From: an uncultured Shewanella sp.
Lineage (GTDB): Bacteria; Pseudomonadota; Gammaproteobacteria; Enterobacterales; Shewanellaceae
Length of the DNA: 64,000 nucleotides
Direction: 5' to 3'
Assembly (NCBI RefSeq): GCF_947501225.1
Contig: NZ_CANMUW010000015.1
Location: forward strand, 32,246-96,245
The translations under genes and the position numbers were made by a program. Below, in pieces: positions 27,801-39,185 of the stretch. Each line of letters starts with the position of its first letter. Within the stretch, counting starts at the first letter, position 1. Under the pieces are notes generated by a model. That model had not been told where the DNA came from. It was given only the letters and a program-made list of their open reading frames with translations, and ran no database searches.

Positions 27801-28298
27801 TCGATCTCCTGTTAACCCAATCTCTAACTTCAACAACTCCCCCCCCTTAAAATACAAGTCCCACCGAAATATAGGTTTAAGTTTCACGTGAAACGATATT
27901 TTTTATTACCGAACATGCCCTCAGCTTTTATCAAACCCGGTCGATATAGAGCATAGTTAAAGGGCTCAACTTATTCTCCCCCTTCCCCTGCTACGGTTTC
28001 ATGGGGAGGATGATAAGAGGTAGGCAGAGAGTAAAATTCAAAAAATTTAATAAGCTGTATTCAAACAAGTTATTCGTTAACTGATTGTTAATACCGAGGT
28101 TGGATTTACATATTTAATTCAGGAATGCAGACAAAATCGATACTAAAAGAGTCAATTATCTGCACAGATTTCAACCTGAAAGCTTATGTTCTGTGGCGTG
28201 AAAAGTGCGCTAAATTCAGCGGTTAGATTAAATTAGCAATAACACTATTAGCGCTGTTTTCTTCAAAAACAGCATCTGGTGAAGTAAGATGTTTCCAA
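27801..28298. other. Gene-free stretch between the LysE-type exporter and the chemoreceptor
   Basis: Apart from the parS-like palindrome at 27882-27895 I see no gene or RNA in this stretch, which is AT-rich from about 28020. Confidence 0.5.
27882..27895. other. Intergenic parS-like site
   Basis: GTTTCACGTGAAAC is a perfect palindrome and equals the 14-base core of the parS consensus. It is intergenic, 3.6 kb left of oriC and 6.8 kb from parA, so codon constraints do not explain it. Confidence 0.85.
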
Positions 28299-28349
28299 GC
28301 TGTAACAGGGCTTGGATGAAAGTACCCTTTCCTGTTACAGCATTATAAT
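28299..28349 (+). promoter_or_regulatory. Inverted repeat and -10 box before the chemoreceptor
   Basis: GCTGTAACAGG (28299-28309) and CCTGTTACAGC (28331-28341) form a perfect 11-bp inverted repeat with a 21-base loop. A TATAAT (28344-28349) follows directly. The arrangement suggests a regulator operator straddling the -35 area, or a stem in a leader RNA. Confidence 0.5.
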
Positions 28350-28400
28350 TTGAGCCCAGGATGGCCAGCCAACTACCACTTAAAATGTAGGATGATCATC

Positions 28401-29804
28401 ATGAAAGAAGTCGCTTTTCGCTGGATAGACAGATATCTGGTAAATGTAAAACTACAGGAAAACTTTCTGATCCTGTTTTTCTCTTCATTGCTGGCAATAC
28501 TCATCGTTAGCCTCACCTTAATCAGTGCCGAGCAAGATCAGAAAAACCAACAGTTAAAGCAAGAGATCACGCTGGTATCTAGTCTGATATCGAAAACCGA
28601 GTTAACTCAGAGTGAAGTCTCAGCCCTGCTAAGCAACAGCAATCTACAGCTCGGCAACCATGGGCAATTTGCGACGAGCATACCTAATACTAACTTCACC
28701 ATCAGTGCCAAAGAACTTCCGGGAATCTTCTCTGCCTTAAGCCTGGGCCATATCGGCATCATGCTCTTCTGTATCGGCTTCATAATCATAAGCTCCTATT
28801 ATATTAAGACATTTATGGGCGGCGCCCTGTTCAACATCTACGATGCCGTCAAGCGCCTGGCCGATGGCGATCTTGCCTCACGAATAGCCTATGCACCGGC
28901 ACGTAATGAGTTCAACCTGATAGCACAAACGATCGACAGGGTCTCGGAGCGTGAACATGTGTTGGTAAAAACCACACAGGAAGCTATCGCCCTCATTCAG
29001 CAGATCAGCTCTCAGCTGCGTCAACGCAGTAATGAGAATGCCGAGCTGACCAGCCAGCAGCAGGAGCGTATCGATTCACTTGCCAGTGCAACAGAGCAGA
29101 TGGCCTCCTCTGTACGTGAAGTGGCAAGCCATGCCCATGACTCCTCTACGCAAACCAGTGAAGCGACACAAACAGCGACCACAGGATTGTCTCAGGTGGT
29201 ATCGACCCAGGAAGCGATTCAAAAGCTGACCGTGGAGATCAATGCCGCTTCCGGCGCGGTTACCGAACTGGATTCCAGCGCCTCACAGATCGATGATGTG
29301 GTATCGACGATTAACGCCATCTCTGAGCAGACAAACTTGCTTGCGCTTAATGCCGCGATCGAAGCGGCCCGCGCTGGCGAACAGGGACGAGGCTTCGCCG
29401 TCGTGGCCGATGAAGTCCGCACTCTGGCGGGCCGTACCCAAACGGCTACAGTAGAAATTCAGAAGATGATCGAGGCGCTGCAGAGTAACAGCCAGGGACT
29501 CATTACTGTGATAGAGCAGACCGTTAACGAAGCCCAAAGCAGTGAAACCCTCATGGAATCGGTGAGCAAGAGCATCAGCGATCTATCGGGACAGAACCAA
29601 TATATCGCAGATCGCAGCATTGAAATTGCCGCAGCAGCCGAAGAGCAAGGTGCCGTGGCTGACAATATCGCCTCCGATGTCGATCTGGTCCGGGCCGGCT
29701 CAGAGAAGGTTGCAGTCATGGTCACCAAGACCGCATCTGAGATCGAGGCATTAAATAATCAGGCCGATGTGCTTGAAAGTTTGATGAAAGATCTCAAGGT
29801 CTGA
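28401..29804 (+). CDS. Methyl-accepting chemotaxis protein
   Basis: This membrane chemoreceptor relays signals to CheA/CheW. From the ATG at 28401, which has an AGGATG-type ribosome-binding site, it is 467 aa; ATG 28392 and TTG 28350 are upstream alternatives. It has a first membrane helix ([20 protein letters not shown]), a short periplasmic loop of roughly 70 residues, a second helix ([18 protein letters not shown]), a HAMP region and the cytoplasmic signalling hairpin with the conserved tip [20 protein letters not shown]. The periplasmic part is too small for a dCache or full 4-helix sensor domain, so the ligand is unknown. Confidence 0.93.
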   Translation: MKEVAFRWIDRYLVNVKLQENFLILFFSSLLAILIVSLTLISAEQDQKNQQLKQEITLVSSLISKTELTQSEVSALLSNSNLQLGNHGQFATSIPNTNFTISAKELPGIFSALSLGHIGIMLFCIGFIIISSYYIKTFMGGALFNIYDAVKRLADGDLASRIAYAPARNEFNLIAQTIDRVSEREHVLVKTTQEAIALIQQISSQLRQRSNENAELTSQQQERIDSLASATEQMASSVREVASHAHDSSTQTSEATQTATTGLSQVVSTQEAIQKLTVEINAASGAVTELDSSASQIDDVVSTINAISEQTNLLALNAAIEAARAGEQGRGFAVVADEVRTLAGRTQTATVEIQKMIEALQSNSQGLITVIEQTVNEAQSSETLMESVSKSISDLSGQNQYIADRSIEIAAAAEEQGAVADNIASDVDLVRAGSEKVAVMVTKTASEIEALNNQADVLESLMKDLKV

Positions 29805-29989
29805 TCTGCGTCGAAGCTGTCGATTCCACAGCCGAATCGGCAGCTTATCAAACCAAATAACCTATAAGTCGGTTGTGCTCCGACTCCCGCCGCCAACCTC
29901 CCAAGGGCAACACCTTTAATCAAGCGAAACAGCACTCGTCTGCTATTACGTATATAATTGAACGACCACTCACACACGCTCTCTCCCCC

Positions 29990-30783
29990 ATGTTAGATAA
30001 AAGCCGCCTAAGCCCAAGCATTAATAAAGAGAGAAAATCCGCTCTGGACAGAGAAAGAGAGATAGCTAAATTCGATGCATTAGCCAGAGAGTGGCGGGAT
30101 CCTAACGGCAAGTTTAAGCATGTCTTAGCCTTCAATCAGACCAGGTTGATCGCGATCGAGGAGGCTATCGCCTACCACTTCGGCAGGGATCTTAATCAGG
30201 ATGTCCCCTTTACCGATCTGTCACTGCTGGATATCGGTTGCGGTGCTGGCCTGCTGTGCGAACCTCTGGCCTGGCAAGGCACGAAAGTGACCGGGATAGA
30301 TGCCAGCAGCCACAACATAGTCCTCGCACAGCAGCATGCTGACAGCAATTCGGTGACGGTGGATTATCGACACTGTTTAGCCGAATCACTGTTAACGCAG
30401 GTAAAGGAGGACAAGCTGAATCAATACGATATCGTACTCAATACCGAAGTGATCGAACATGTAGAAGATCAGCAAGCCCTGATTCATACCTGCTGCCAGT
30501 TATTGAAACCGGGTGGACTGATGATCATGGCGACACTGAATCGAACCTTGAAATCATATCTGGTTGGCATCCTGGGTGCCGAATATCTGATGCGCTACCT
30601 GCCCATAGGTACCCACGATTGGCGCTTTTTCGTGAAGCCACAGGAGATAGATGCCATGATCACCGCCTTGGTCTACGTACGGTAAAAGTCGAAGGGATGA
30701 GCTTTAACCCTCTGACAAATAAATGGAAAACAACCAAAAACACGGATGTGAACTATCTGCTGTATGCGGTTAAAGAGTCATGA
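29990..30783 (+). pseudogene. UbiG-like methyltransferase, frameshifted near the C-terminus
   Basis: The open part encodes a SAM-dependent methyltransferase with motif I LLDIGCGAGLLCEPLA and the UbiG-type blocks NTEVIEHVED and GGLMIMATLNRT, ending ALVYVR and a stop at 30685. In the next frame, the sequence goes on as GLRTVKVEGMSFNPL and then to a natural stop at 30783 (YLLYAVKES). Restoring one G in the GG at about 30670-30671 joins the two frames into a normal UbiG C-terminus. UbiG performs both O-methylations of ubiquinone synthesis. This is either a recent pseudogene, with another ubiG elsewhere, or a base error in the sequence. The start at ATG 29990 has no clear ribosome-binding site. 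Confidence 0.7.
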
Positions 30784-31053
30784 CTCCTCCCCCGTAAGGG
30801 AGATAGCAAGCCAAGGATAAGCTCTTACAATACTACCTATATATCAACTGCTTTATAGGTATATAACACCTACAGGCCTATGCCACAGAAGCTATTTACA
30901 CATGGCAAATATGGCAATCTGCCTAGCAAAAATCCCCTTTTCCCTTATGATTAGCCCAAAGATGACGCGGCACAGTTGGCAAGTAATGAAGGTTATTCCC
31001 CCCTTGGCCGCGCCATAAACTCACCCAGATAAGCGATAAATTCAGGATAAGAG

Positions 31054-31494
31054 ATGGCAAAAATAGAACTTTTAGTGGGCACAACCCTAGGCGGTGCCGA
31101 ATATGTGGCAGATGAATTAGCGGCTCAATTGAGCAGTTTGGGGCATGAAAACCAGATACATTTGGCCCCGGAACTCGCAGATTTAGACCCAAAATCCCTG
31201 TGGTTGATCGTGTCATCGACTCACGGCGCCGGCGATCTGCCTGACAATATAGTGCCCTTTTTTGATGAGATCGCGGCTAAAAACCCAGATCTCAGTCAGA
31301 CAAAGTTTGCCATTTGTGCCATCGGCGATTCGAGCTACGACACTTTTTGTCAGGGACCGGAAAAGCTGTCAAAACTGCTTCTGCAATTCGGTGCACAAGT
31401 CTATGTGGATAAGATCCAGATCGATATACAGTACGATCATATCCCTGAAGACCCAGCCCTGGAGTGGTTATCTCAGTGGCAAGATCAACTTTAA
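31054..31494 (+). CDS. mioC: Flavodoxin-like protein MioC
   Basis: MioC is an FMN-binding flavodoxin, reported to support biotin synthase. The 146-aa protein has the flavodoxin FMN loop LVGTTLGGAEYVAD, the SSTHGAGDLPDN loop and AICAIGDSSYDTFC. The ATG follows AGGATAAGAG. As in E. coli it lies directly beside oriC and is transcribed towards it, so its transcription may influence initiation. Confidence 0.94.
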   Translation: MAKIELLVGTTLGGAEYVADELAAQLSSLGHENQIHLAPELADLDPKSLWLIVSSTHGAGDLPDNIVPFFDEIAAKNPDLSQTKFAICAIGDSSYDTFCQGPEKLSKLLLQFGAQVYVDKIQIDIQYDHIPEDPALEWLSQWQDQL

Positions 31495-31529
31495 GCTCCC
31501 TTTAACAGAATAACTGTCGAATCAACCCA

Positions 31530-31870
31530 CAGATTAGATCTACTTTATCCACATATTACGATCTACAATGATAAATATGTGGATAAGGTATTATTTTGAT
31601 CTGATCAAAGCCTGTATTATTCAACACCCGATCGGTTCAATGATCCACCTTGTGGATAACTAGGCGATCTATCCCCAAGCTTATTTTAGTTTGATCGTTA
31701 ATAGATCACAGGATCTGATCGCGATTAACCACTGATAATAAAGGTAAATATTGATTACCCACAGAAATTCGCGATCTTAATAGTAAGAACAATAAAGGAT
31801 CTATATAAAGATCTTAAGATCTATTAAGCGGATCCTCTTGCGATCGAAACACTGAAATTGATCATTCACC
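31530..31870. other. oriC: Chromosomal origin of replication, oriC
   Basis: The mioC-mnmG interval has about 18 GATC sites in 340 bases. DnaA boxes are TTATCCACA at 31545-31553 and its reverse, TGTGGATAA, at 31578-31586 and 31651-31659. Nearer mnmG are AT-rich 13-mers in reverse orientation that resemble the E. coli duplex-unwinding repeats: GATCCTTTATTGT (31790-31802) and GATCTTTATATAG (31801-31813). The order mioC, boxes, 13-mers, mnmG equals that of E. coli oriC, and the flanking gene blocks run away from it. Confidence 0.92.
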
Positions 31871-31952
31871 TAAGATGAATCAAATGCTAAAATGCTCTGC
31901 TCGAATTTACAGTTTGTTCTTTACCAACTCAGTTTTAATTTAAGGTTTACTC

Positions 31953-33851
31953 ATGCATTTTCATGAACGGTTTGATGTAATTGTAGTAGGTGGTGGTCAT
32001 GCCGGCACTGAAGCCGCATTAGCCGCTGCGCGAATGGGATCCAAAACCCTGTTATTGACCCATAACATCGATACCTTAGGACAGATGTCCTGCAATCCAG
32101 CCATCGGTGGAATCGGTAAAGGACACTTAGTTAAAGAGATTGATGCCCTGGGCGGCGCAATGGCCATTGCAACCGACTACGCCGGTATTCAATTCCGTAC
32201 GCTTAACTCATCAAAAGGTCCGGCCGTCAGAGCAACACGTGCACAAGCCGACAGAGCCCTTTATCGAGCTAAGATCCAGGAAATTCTGCAAAACCAGCCT
32301 AACTTAAGACTGTTTCAACAAGCTGTAGACGATCTTATTGTTGAAAACGGTAAGGTGACCGGTGTTGTGACTCAGATGGGGCTGGCTTTCGAAGCTCCGG
32401 CAGTCGTATTAACCGCTGGTACCTTCCTTAGCGGAAAGATCCATATCGGATTACAGAATTACAGCGGTGGACGAGCCGGTGATCCACCATCGATCGCCCT
32501 CGCCGATCGTCTGCGTGAACTCCCGATCCGTATCGGACGTCTGAAAACCGGAACACCACCGAGAATCGACGCGAATACCATTAATTTTGAGCTGATGAGC
32601 GAACAGAAAGGCGATAACCCACTACCTGTGATGTCGTTTATCGGTGATGTCAGTCACCATCCCCGTCAGATCTCCTGTTTCGTTACACATACTAACGAGC
32701 GTACACACGATATTATTCGTGGCGGTCTGGATAGAAGCCCTATGTATTCAGGGGTTATCGAAGGTGTGGGTCCACGTTACTGCCCTTCCATCGAAGATAA
32801 GATCAATCGCTTTGCAGACAAGAACTCGCATCAGATCTTTATCGAGCCTGAGGGGTTAAATACCAACGAGATCTATCCTAATGGTATCTCCACCAGTCTC
32901 CCTTTCGATGTACAGTTGAATCTGGTTCGTTCTATCAAGGGAATGGAAAACGCCGAGATCATTCGACCCGGTTATGCCATCGAATATGATTACTTCGATC
33001 CAAGGGATCTGAAAAACTCTTTGGAGACAAAGAGTATTCAGGGGTTATTTTTTGCCGGACAGATAAACGGTACCACAGGTTACGAAGAGGCCGGAGCTCA
33101 GGGACTTCTGGCTGGTATGAACGCTTCGTTGCAGGTTCAGGGCAAGGAGAGTTGGTGCCCCCGCCGTGATGAAGCCTATCTTGGCGTGTTGGTAGACGAT
33201 CTGTCGACACTGGGAACCAAAGAACCCTACCGTATGTTTACCAGTCGTGCTGAATATCGCTTATTGCTTCGTGAAGATAACGCCGATCTGCGTTTGACCG
33301 AGAAAGGGCGTGAAATTGGATTGGTCGATGACGATCGCTGGGCTAAGTTCAATGAGAAGCGCGAGTCTATTGAGCAGGAGCTACAACGTCTGAGAAGTCA
33401 GTGGGTACATCCAAACTCACCGCTGCTCGATGTATTAAATCCAGAGCTTAATACGCCTATCTCCCGTGAGGCTTCTTTTGAAGATCTGCTGCGTCGTCCT
33501 GAGATGGATTACCCTAAACTAATGAGTTTAGAAGGTTTTGGCCCAGGCCTTGAAGATCAGCGTGCCGCCGAGCAGGTACAGATCCAGGTTAAATATTCCG
33601 GTTATATTCAGCGTCAACAGGATGAGATCGATAAGGCTGTTAAGCATGAAACGACAGGCTTGCCACTGACACTTGATTATCAGGAGGTTCCGGGTCTTTC
33701 GAACGAGGTGATAGCTAAACTTAACGATCATAAACCTGAAACAATCGGTCAGGCCTCGAGAATTTCCGGAATGACGCCGGCAGCAATCTCAATTTTGCTG
33801 GTACACCTGAAGCGTCGCGGTCTGTTACGTAAAAACCCTTCTAAAAGCTAA
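31953..33851 (+). CDS. mnmG: tRNA uridine-5-carboxymethylaminomethyl modification enzyme MnmG
   Basis: MnmG (GidA) is the FAD/NADH partner of MnmE in modifying tRNA U34. The 632-aa protein starts with the dinucleotide-binding motif [21 protein letters not shown], has the GidA signatures [24 protein letters not shown] split as [13 protein letters not shown] and [11 protein letters not shown], and [17 protein letters not shown]. The length is normal. An AAGG ribosome-binding site precedes the ATG. It is the first gene right of oriC and is followed by rsmG. Confidence 0.97.
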   Translation: MHFHERFDVIVVGGGHAGTEAALAAARMGSKTLLLTHNIDTLGQMSCNPAIGGIGKGHLVKEIDALGGAMAIATDYAGIQFRTLNSSKGPAVRATRAQADRALYRAKIQEILQNQPNLRLFQQAVDDLIVENGKVTGVVTQMGLAFEAPAVVLTAGTFLSGKIHIGLQNYSGGRAGDPPSIALADRLRELPIRIGRLKTGTPPRIDANTINFELMSEQKGDNPLPVMSFIGDVSHHPRQISCFVTHTNERTHDIIRGGLDRSPMYSGVIEGVGPRYCPSIEDKINRFADKNSHQIFIEPEGLNTNEIYPNGISTSLPFDVQLNLVRSIKGMENAEIIRPGYAIEYDYFDPRDLKNSLETKSIQGLFFAGQINGTTGYEEAGAQGLLAGMNASLQVQGKESWCPRRDEAYLGVLVDDLSTLGTKEPYRMFTSRAEYRLLLREDNADLRLTEKGREIGLVDDDRWAKFNEKRESIEQELQRLRSQWVHPNSPLLDVLNPELNTPISREASFEDLLRRPEMDYPKLMSLEGFGPGLEDQRAAEQVQIQVKYSGYIQRQQDEIDKAVKHETTGLPLTLDYQEVPGLSNEVIAKLNDHKPETIGQASRISGMTPAAISILLVHLKRRGLLRKNPSKS

Positions 33852-33973
33852 TTTATTTGCCTGTAAGGGAAGCCAAAGCCCATTTATATTGGCTTTTAGC
33901 GCTTCCCTTAGTGTTTTCGGCACTTCATAATGTCAACAGTTTCGATTTACGTACGCTATTAAGGATTAATCCT

Positions 33974-34594
33974 GTGTTATCTGCCCAATTAGATGAGTAT
34001 CTGGCTGAAATGAATCTGTCTGCAACCGAGCAGCAGAAGAAGCAGCTTATCGGTTTTGTTGAGATGCTCAACAAGTGGAATAAAGCCTATAACCTGACCT
34101 CTATTCGGGATCCGCAGCAGATGCTGATCAGACATATCATGGATAGCCTGGCCGTATCGCCCCATCTCGAGGGAGAGCATTTTATCGATGTTGGTACAGG
34201 GCCGGGTCTACCCGGGATCCCGTTAGCCATTATGAATCCGGATAAAAGTTTCGTCCTGTTGGACAGCTTAGGTAAGCGGATCCGCTTTCAGAAACAGGTT
34301 CAGCATGAGTTAGGCATTAACAATATCAGCTCGGTGGAGAGTCGGGTTGAGGCTTTTGAGCCCGAGACAAAATTTGATGGTGTCTTGAGTCGCGCATTTG
34401 CATCGATTGAAGATATGCTGCATTGGTGCCATCACCTTCCGGCAGATAACGGGTGTTATTATGCCCTCAAGGGGCAGCTGGCAGAGGATGAGATGGCGAA
34501 ACTTCCTGAAGAGTTTGAAGTTACCGATATTATCGAACTCAAGGTTCCTCGCCTCGATGAGCAGCGACACCTATTGAGAGTTATCAAAAAATAG
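33974..34594 (+). CDS. rsmG: 16S rRNA (guanine527-N7) methyltransferase RsmG
   Basis: RsmG (GidB) methylates G527 of 16S rRNA; its loss gives low-level streptomycin resistance in other bacteria. The frame is open from 33857, but the GTG at 33974, preceded by AAGGATT, gives a 206-aa protein starting [15 protein letters not shown] after the initiator Met, matching the family length. Visible are [20 protein letters not shown], the SAM motif [17 protein letters not shown] and VLSRAFAS. Confidence 0.94.
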   Translation: MLSAQLDEYLAEMNLSATEQQKKQLIGFVEMLNKWNKAYNLTSIRDPQQMLIRHIMDSLAVSPHLEGEHFIDVGTGPGLPGIPLAIMNPDKSFVLLDSLGKRIRFQKQVQHELGINNISSVESRVEAFEPETKFDGVLSRAFASIEDMLHWCHHLPADNGCYYALKGQLAEDEMAKLPEEFEVTDIIELKVPRLDEQRHLLRVIKK

Positions 34595-34684
34595 CGATAA
34601 AGTTGCATTTTCTTCATGGTTCAAGCAATTTGGTATGGGTTTCAATAGTGTCGATTATACGAACGCGACATACAGGATGGTATT

Positions 34685-35473
34685 GTGGGTAAAGTGATTG
34701 CGGTAGCTAACCAGAAAGGTGGCGTCGGAAAAACTACAACTTGTGTGAATCTTGCGGCTTCATTGGCCGCAACTAAGCGCAAAGTATTGCTGATCGATCT
34801 CGATCCTCAGGGGAATGCGACCATGGGAAGTGGTATCGATAAGTACAGTGTCGATAACACAGCCTATGAATTATTGGTCGATGAGAAATCTTTTGATGAA
34901 GTTGTGTACAAAGATACCAACGGAAAGTATGACCTGATTGCCGGTAACGGTGATGTTACCGCCGCAGAGATCAAACTTATGGAGTTCTTTGCCCGGGAAA
35001 TTAGATTAAGAAATGCGCTGGCACCGGTAAAAGGCGATTATGATTTCATCTTTATCGATTGTCCGCCTTCGTTAAACATGCTGACGGTTAACGCCATGTC
35101 TGCCGCAGACTCAGTTTTGGTGCCTATGCAGTGTGAGTATTATGCGCTGGAGGGCCTGACCGCACTGATGGATACCATCAGCAAGCTGGGCGCCATGGTT
35201 AATCCTGGTCTGCATATCGAGGGGATCTTACGCACCATGTACGATCCGCGTAACCGGTTATCTAACGACGTATCAGACCAGCTAAAACAGCATTTCGGCG
35301 AAAAAGTTTACCGAACCGTCATTCCCAGAAATGTCAGGTTAGCGGAAGCACCAAGTTTTGGGGCTCCGGCAATGTATTACGATAAATCCAGCGCTGGAGC
35401 TAAGGCTTATCTTGCTCTGGCTGGAGAGATTATTCGTCGTGCAGAACAGCACGAACAGGTTGAGCAAGCTTAA
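34685..35473 (+). CDS. parA: Chromosome-partitioning ATPase ParA (Soj)
   Basis: ParA is a deviant-Walker ATPase that moves ParB-parS complexes and so segregates the origin. The 262-aa protein begins at GTG and has the deviant Walker [29 protein letters not shown] and [16 protein letters not shown]. The length is that of chromosomal ParA, without the N-terminal HTH of plasmid types. parB begins 15 bases after its stop. Confidence 0.96.
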   Translation: MGKVIAVANQKGGVGKTTTCVNLAASLAATKRKVLLIDLDPQGNATMGSGIDKYSVDNTAYELLVDEKSFDEVVYKDTNGKYDLIAGNGDVTAAEIKLMEFFAREIRLRNALAPVKGDYDFIFIDCPPSLNMLTVNAMSAADSVLVPMQCEYYALEGLTALMDTISKLGAMVNPGLHIEGILRTMYDPRNRLSNDVSDQLKQHFGEKVYRTVIPRNVRLAEAPSFGAPAMYYDKSSAGAKAYLALAGEIIRRAEQHEQVEQA

Positions 35474-35488
35474 ACAAAGGCAGTGGAA

Positions 35489-36376
35489 ATGACAGTAAAA
35501 AAACGCGGTTTGGGTAAGGGTCTAGATGCATTACTCAGCACTAGTCACGCGGCAAACAGTAAGCCAGCACCAAAGGCTGAAGTTGTTGATAAGTCAGTTG
35601 AAAATGATGATTTATTGATGCTTGATATAGACCTGATGCAGCCTGGTAAATACCAACCTCGTAAAGATATGTCACCTGAGGCACTGGAGGAGCTTTCTGA
35701 GTCAATTAAAGCCCAGGGCATCATTCAGCCTGTTGTCGTCCGTAAGATCTCTCCCGAAAAATATGAGATCATCGCCGGTGAACGCCGCTGGCGCGCCGCG
35801 CAGATTGCCCAACTTGAGCAGATCCCCTGTATTGTTAAGCAGGTGCCCGATGAGTCGGCTGTCGCCATCGCCCTGATCGAAAATATTCAGCGTGAAGATC
35901 TGAATGCGATGGAGGAAGCGATCGCCCTGCAACGCTTGATGGAGGAGTTTAGCCTTACTCATCAACAGATCGCCGATGCCGTTGGTAAGTCTCGTGCTAC
36001 CGTCTCTAACCTGCTGCGTTTAAATGGCCTCAACGAGCCTGTTAAGCGCATGCTGGAGTATGGTGATATCGATATGGGCCATGCCCGTGCCCTGCTTGCT
36101 ATCGAGGGAGATGAGCAGACGACAATAGCAAGATTAGTCTCTTCCAAAGAATTAACTGTTCGTGAAACTGAACGATTAGTTACTAAAACACTAAATCCAC
36201 CTAAAATTGCAGATAAACCTGCAAAAGATCACGATGTAGCCCGTCTTGAAAGTCAATTAGTCGAACGTCTAGGCGCAAAAGTTTCTATTAGCCACAATAA
36301 AAAAGGCAAAGGAAAATTGGTAATTAATTATCAAGATCTTGCTGAATTAGACGGTATTATCGACAGAATTCGCTAA
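35489..36376 (+). CDS. parB: Chromosome-partitioning protein ParB (Spo0J)
   Basis: ParB is the CTP-dependent clamp that loads at parS and spreads. From the ATG at 35489, placed eight bases after AAAGG, it is 295 aa; a GTG two codons earlier is an alternative. The N-terminal KRGLGKGLDALL ParA-interaction motif, the ParB/Srx box GERRWRAAQIA, ALIENIQREDLN, the HTH region THQQIADAVGKSRATVSNLLR and a C-terminal dimer domain are all visible. Candidate parS sites are at 7.1, 21.6 and 27.9 kb. Confidence 0.96.
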   Translation: MTVKKRGLGKGLDALLSTSHAANSKPAPKAEVVDKSVENDDLLMLDIDLMQPGKYQPRKDMSPEALEELSESIKAQGIIQPVVVRKISPEKYEIIAGERRWRAAQIAQLEQIPCIVKQVPDESAVAIALIENIQREDLNAMEEAIALQRLMEEFSLTHQQIADAVGKSRATVSNLLRLNGLNEPVKRMLEYGDIDMGHARALLAIEGDEQTTIARLVSSKELTVRETERLVTKTLNPPKIADKPAKDHDVARLESQLVERLGAKVSISHNKKGKGKLVINYQDLAELDGIIDRIR

Positions 36377-36487
36377 AAAATCGACGTTATCGTCATATTA
36401 TGTAACTTTGTGACATGTGTTAATTTTGCACTTTTACACTATTGGCGTTAGATCACGCTAAAAGACTCGATTTTCCTCAGCTTAAAC

Positions 36488-36515
36488 TTGCTTTGAAGGC
36501 CCGAAAAGGTATACT
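36488..36515 (+). promoter_or_regulatory. Possible ATP synthase operon promoter
   Basis: TTGCTT (36488-36493) and TATACT (36510-36515), 16 bases apart, lie 88 bases before atpI in the 226-base parB-atpI gap. Confidence 0.45.
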
Positions 36516-36602
36516 TTCGCAAGCTTTTTTGTCGCTAGAGATTATTCGGATATTTGTCATCCGGTCATCGAAACAATAAAGCGTAGATGCGGAGAGGATA
36601 AA

Positions 36603-36995
36603 TTGAGTAAGGTTTTAGCACGTCGTGGCCGGTGGTCTGCCTATAAGTTGGTTTTGATGCAGGCGGCGATGGCTGGGGGTGCTTCAGTTTTCTTTTTCGC
36701 CATGTGGGGAGCTCAGTCTGGCCTGTCTGCCTTGGCAGGTGGCGCTATCGCTGTACTTCCTAATTTTGTATTCGCAACCCTCGCTTTTTCCCATACGGGA
36801 GCAAGTTCAGCAGGAAAGGTCATGAAGACTTTTTACTGGGGGGAAGCGGTAAAGTTGCTGTTAACCATAGCTATGTTCTCGCTGGTGTTTATCAACTTTG
36901 AGGTTGGCTTTATGCCACTTTTTGTTTGTTATACCTTAGCGTTAATCGTGCATTGGACGGCTCCTTTATTTTTCAAGCAAAGTAAAGTGGGATGA
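36603..36995 (+). CDS. atpI: ATP synthase protein I
   Basis: AtpI is a small membrane protein encoded at the head of many F1Fo operons; it is thought to help c-ring assembly or Mg2+ supply. The 130-aa product starts at a TTG five bases after GAGGAT, which favours this start, and has four hydrophobic segments, including ALAGGAIAVLPNFVFATLAF and VCYTLALIVHWTAPLFF. atpB begins three bases after its stop. Confidence 0.88.
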   Translation: MSKVLARRGRWSAYKLVLMQAAMAGGASVFFFAMWGAQSGLSALAGGAIAVLPNFVFATLAFSHTGASSAGKVMKTFYWGEAVKLLLTIAMFSLVFINFEVGFMPLFVCYTLALIVHWTAPLFFKQSKVG

Positions 36996-37793
<798 letters not shown>

Positions 37794-37834
37794 GAATTGC
37801 TGAAGAAATTTTTTTTAGCTAAATCAAAAATTAA

Positions 37835-38113
<279 letters not shown>

Positions 38114-38150
38114 TAAACGCTTCTGTCTTTAATTTAAATAGGAGGCTGTT

Positions 38151-38621
38151 GTGAATATCAACGCTACCCTACTCGGTCAGACGGTTGCCTTTATTATCTT
38201 CGTGTGGTTCTGCATGAAGTTTGTTTGGCCTCCTTTGATGAATGCCATCGAAGAGCGTCAAAAAAGGATTGCCGACGGTCTAGCTGATGCTGATCGTGCC
38301 GTAAAAGACCTGGAGTTGGCTCAGTCTAAAGCTACTGATCAACTAAAAGAAGCCAAAGCTACTGCTAACGAGATCATTGAGCAAGCGAACAAACGTAAAG
38401 CTCAGATCGTCGATGAAGCAAAAGCCGAAGCAGATGCTGAGCGCGCTAAAATTATCGCTCAGGGTCAAGCAGAAATTGAAGCTGAACGTAATCGCGTGAA
38501 AGAAGACTTGCGTAAGCAAGTGGCTACTCTGGCTATCACAGGTGCAGAGAAGATTCTTGAGCGTTCGATCGATGAAGCCGCCCACAGTGACATAGTTAAC
38601 AAACTTGTTGCTGAACTTTGA
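38151..38621 (+). CDS. atpF: ATP synthase subunit b
   Basis: Subunit b is the peripheral stalk. The 156-aa protein uses a GTG start after AGGAGG, has one N-terminal membrane helix ([20 protein letters not shown]) and then a long charged coiled coil rich in Ala, Glu and Lys. The length equals that of E. coli b. Confidence 0.95.
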   Translation: MNINATLLGQTVAFIIFVWFCMKFVWPPLMNAIEERQKRIADGLADADRAVKDLELAQSKATDQLKEAKATANEIIEQANKRKAQIVDEAKAEADAERAKIIAQGQAEIEAERNRVKEDLRKQVATLAITGAEKILERSIDEAAHSDIVNKLVAEL

Positions 38622-38637
38622 TAAGGAGTTTTGAGTT

Positions 38638-39171
38638 ATGGCTGAAATAACCACCATCGCTCGTCCTTACGCAAAGGCAGCTTTTGATTATGCCATTGAG
38701 AATAATGCAGTAGAAAGTTGGGCCGAAATGCTTAGCTTCGCGGCCATGGTGAGTGAAAACGAAACCATGCAGCCCCTGCTAACTGGCGGATTAGCCAGTA
38801 ACAAGCTTGCAGAACTCTTTATCGGAGTTTGTGGTGAGCAGGTCAATGAGCAAGGTCAGAATCTGTTAAAGGTAATGGCTGAAAACGGTCGTTTAGAAGT
38901 GCTACCTGCTGTTTCTCAGCAATTTGTTGAGATGCAATTAGAGTGGGCTAAAGAAGTTGAAGCATGTGTTGTTTCGGCTACAGAGCTTACCTCTGAGCAA
39001 CAACAGGAAATTAGCGTTTCTCTAGAGAAACGTCTCGCACGCAAAGTTAAGCTGAATTGCAGCATAGATGCCAGCCTTATTGCTGGTTTAATTATCACGG
39101 CAGGAGACCTGGTCATCGATGGCTCGGTTCGCGGCAAAGTTTCGCGTCTGTCTGATACGCTGCAATCGTAA
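38638..39171 (+). CDS. atpH: ATP synthase subunit delta
   Basis: Delta joins the peripheral stalk to the F1 head. The 177-aa protein starts [16 protein letters not shown] and ends with the family's [17 protein letters not shown]. It lies 16 bases after atpF and 14 before the atpA ATG. Confidence 0.95.
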   Translation: MAEITTIARPYAKAAFDYAIENNAVESWAEMLSFAAMVSENETMQPLLTGGLASNKLAELFIGVCGEQVNEQGQNLLKVMAENGRLEVLPAVSQQFVEMQLEWAKEVEACVVSATELTSEQQQEISVSLEKRLARKVKLNCSIDASLIAGLIITAGDLVIDGSVRGKVSRLSDTLQS

Positions 39172-39185
39172 TTGGGAGTTTGAGC

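Noticed and set aside
36155-36175. GTTCGTGAAAC in parB as a parS site
   Set aside because: It lacks the CAC half of the palindrome, so it is not a parS match.
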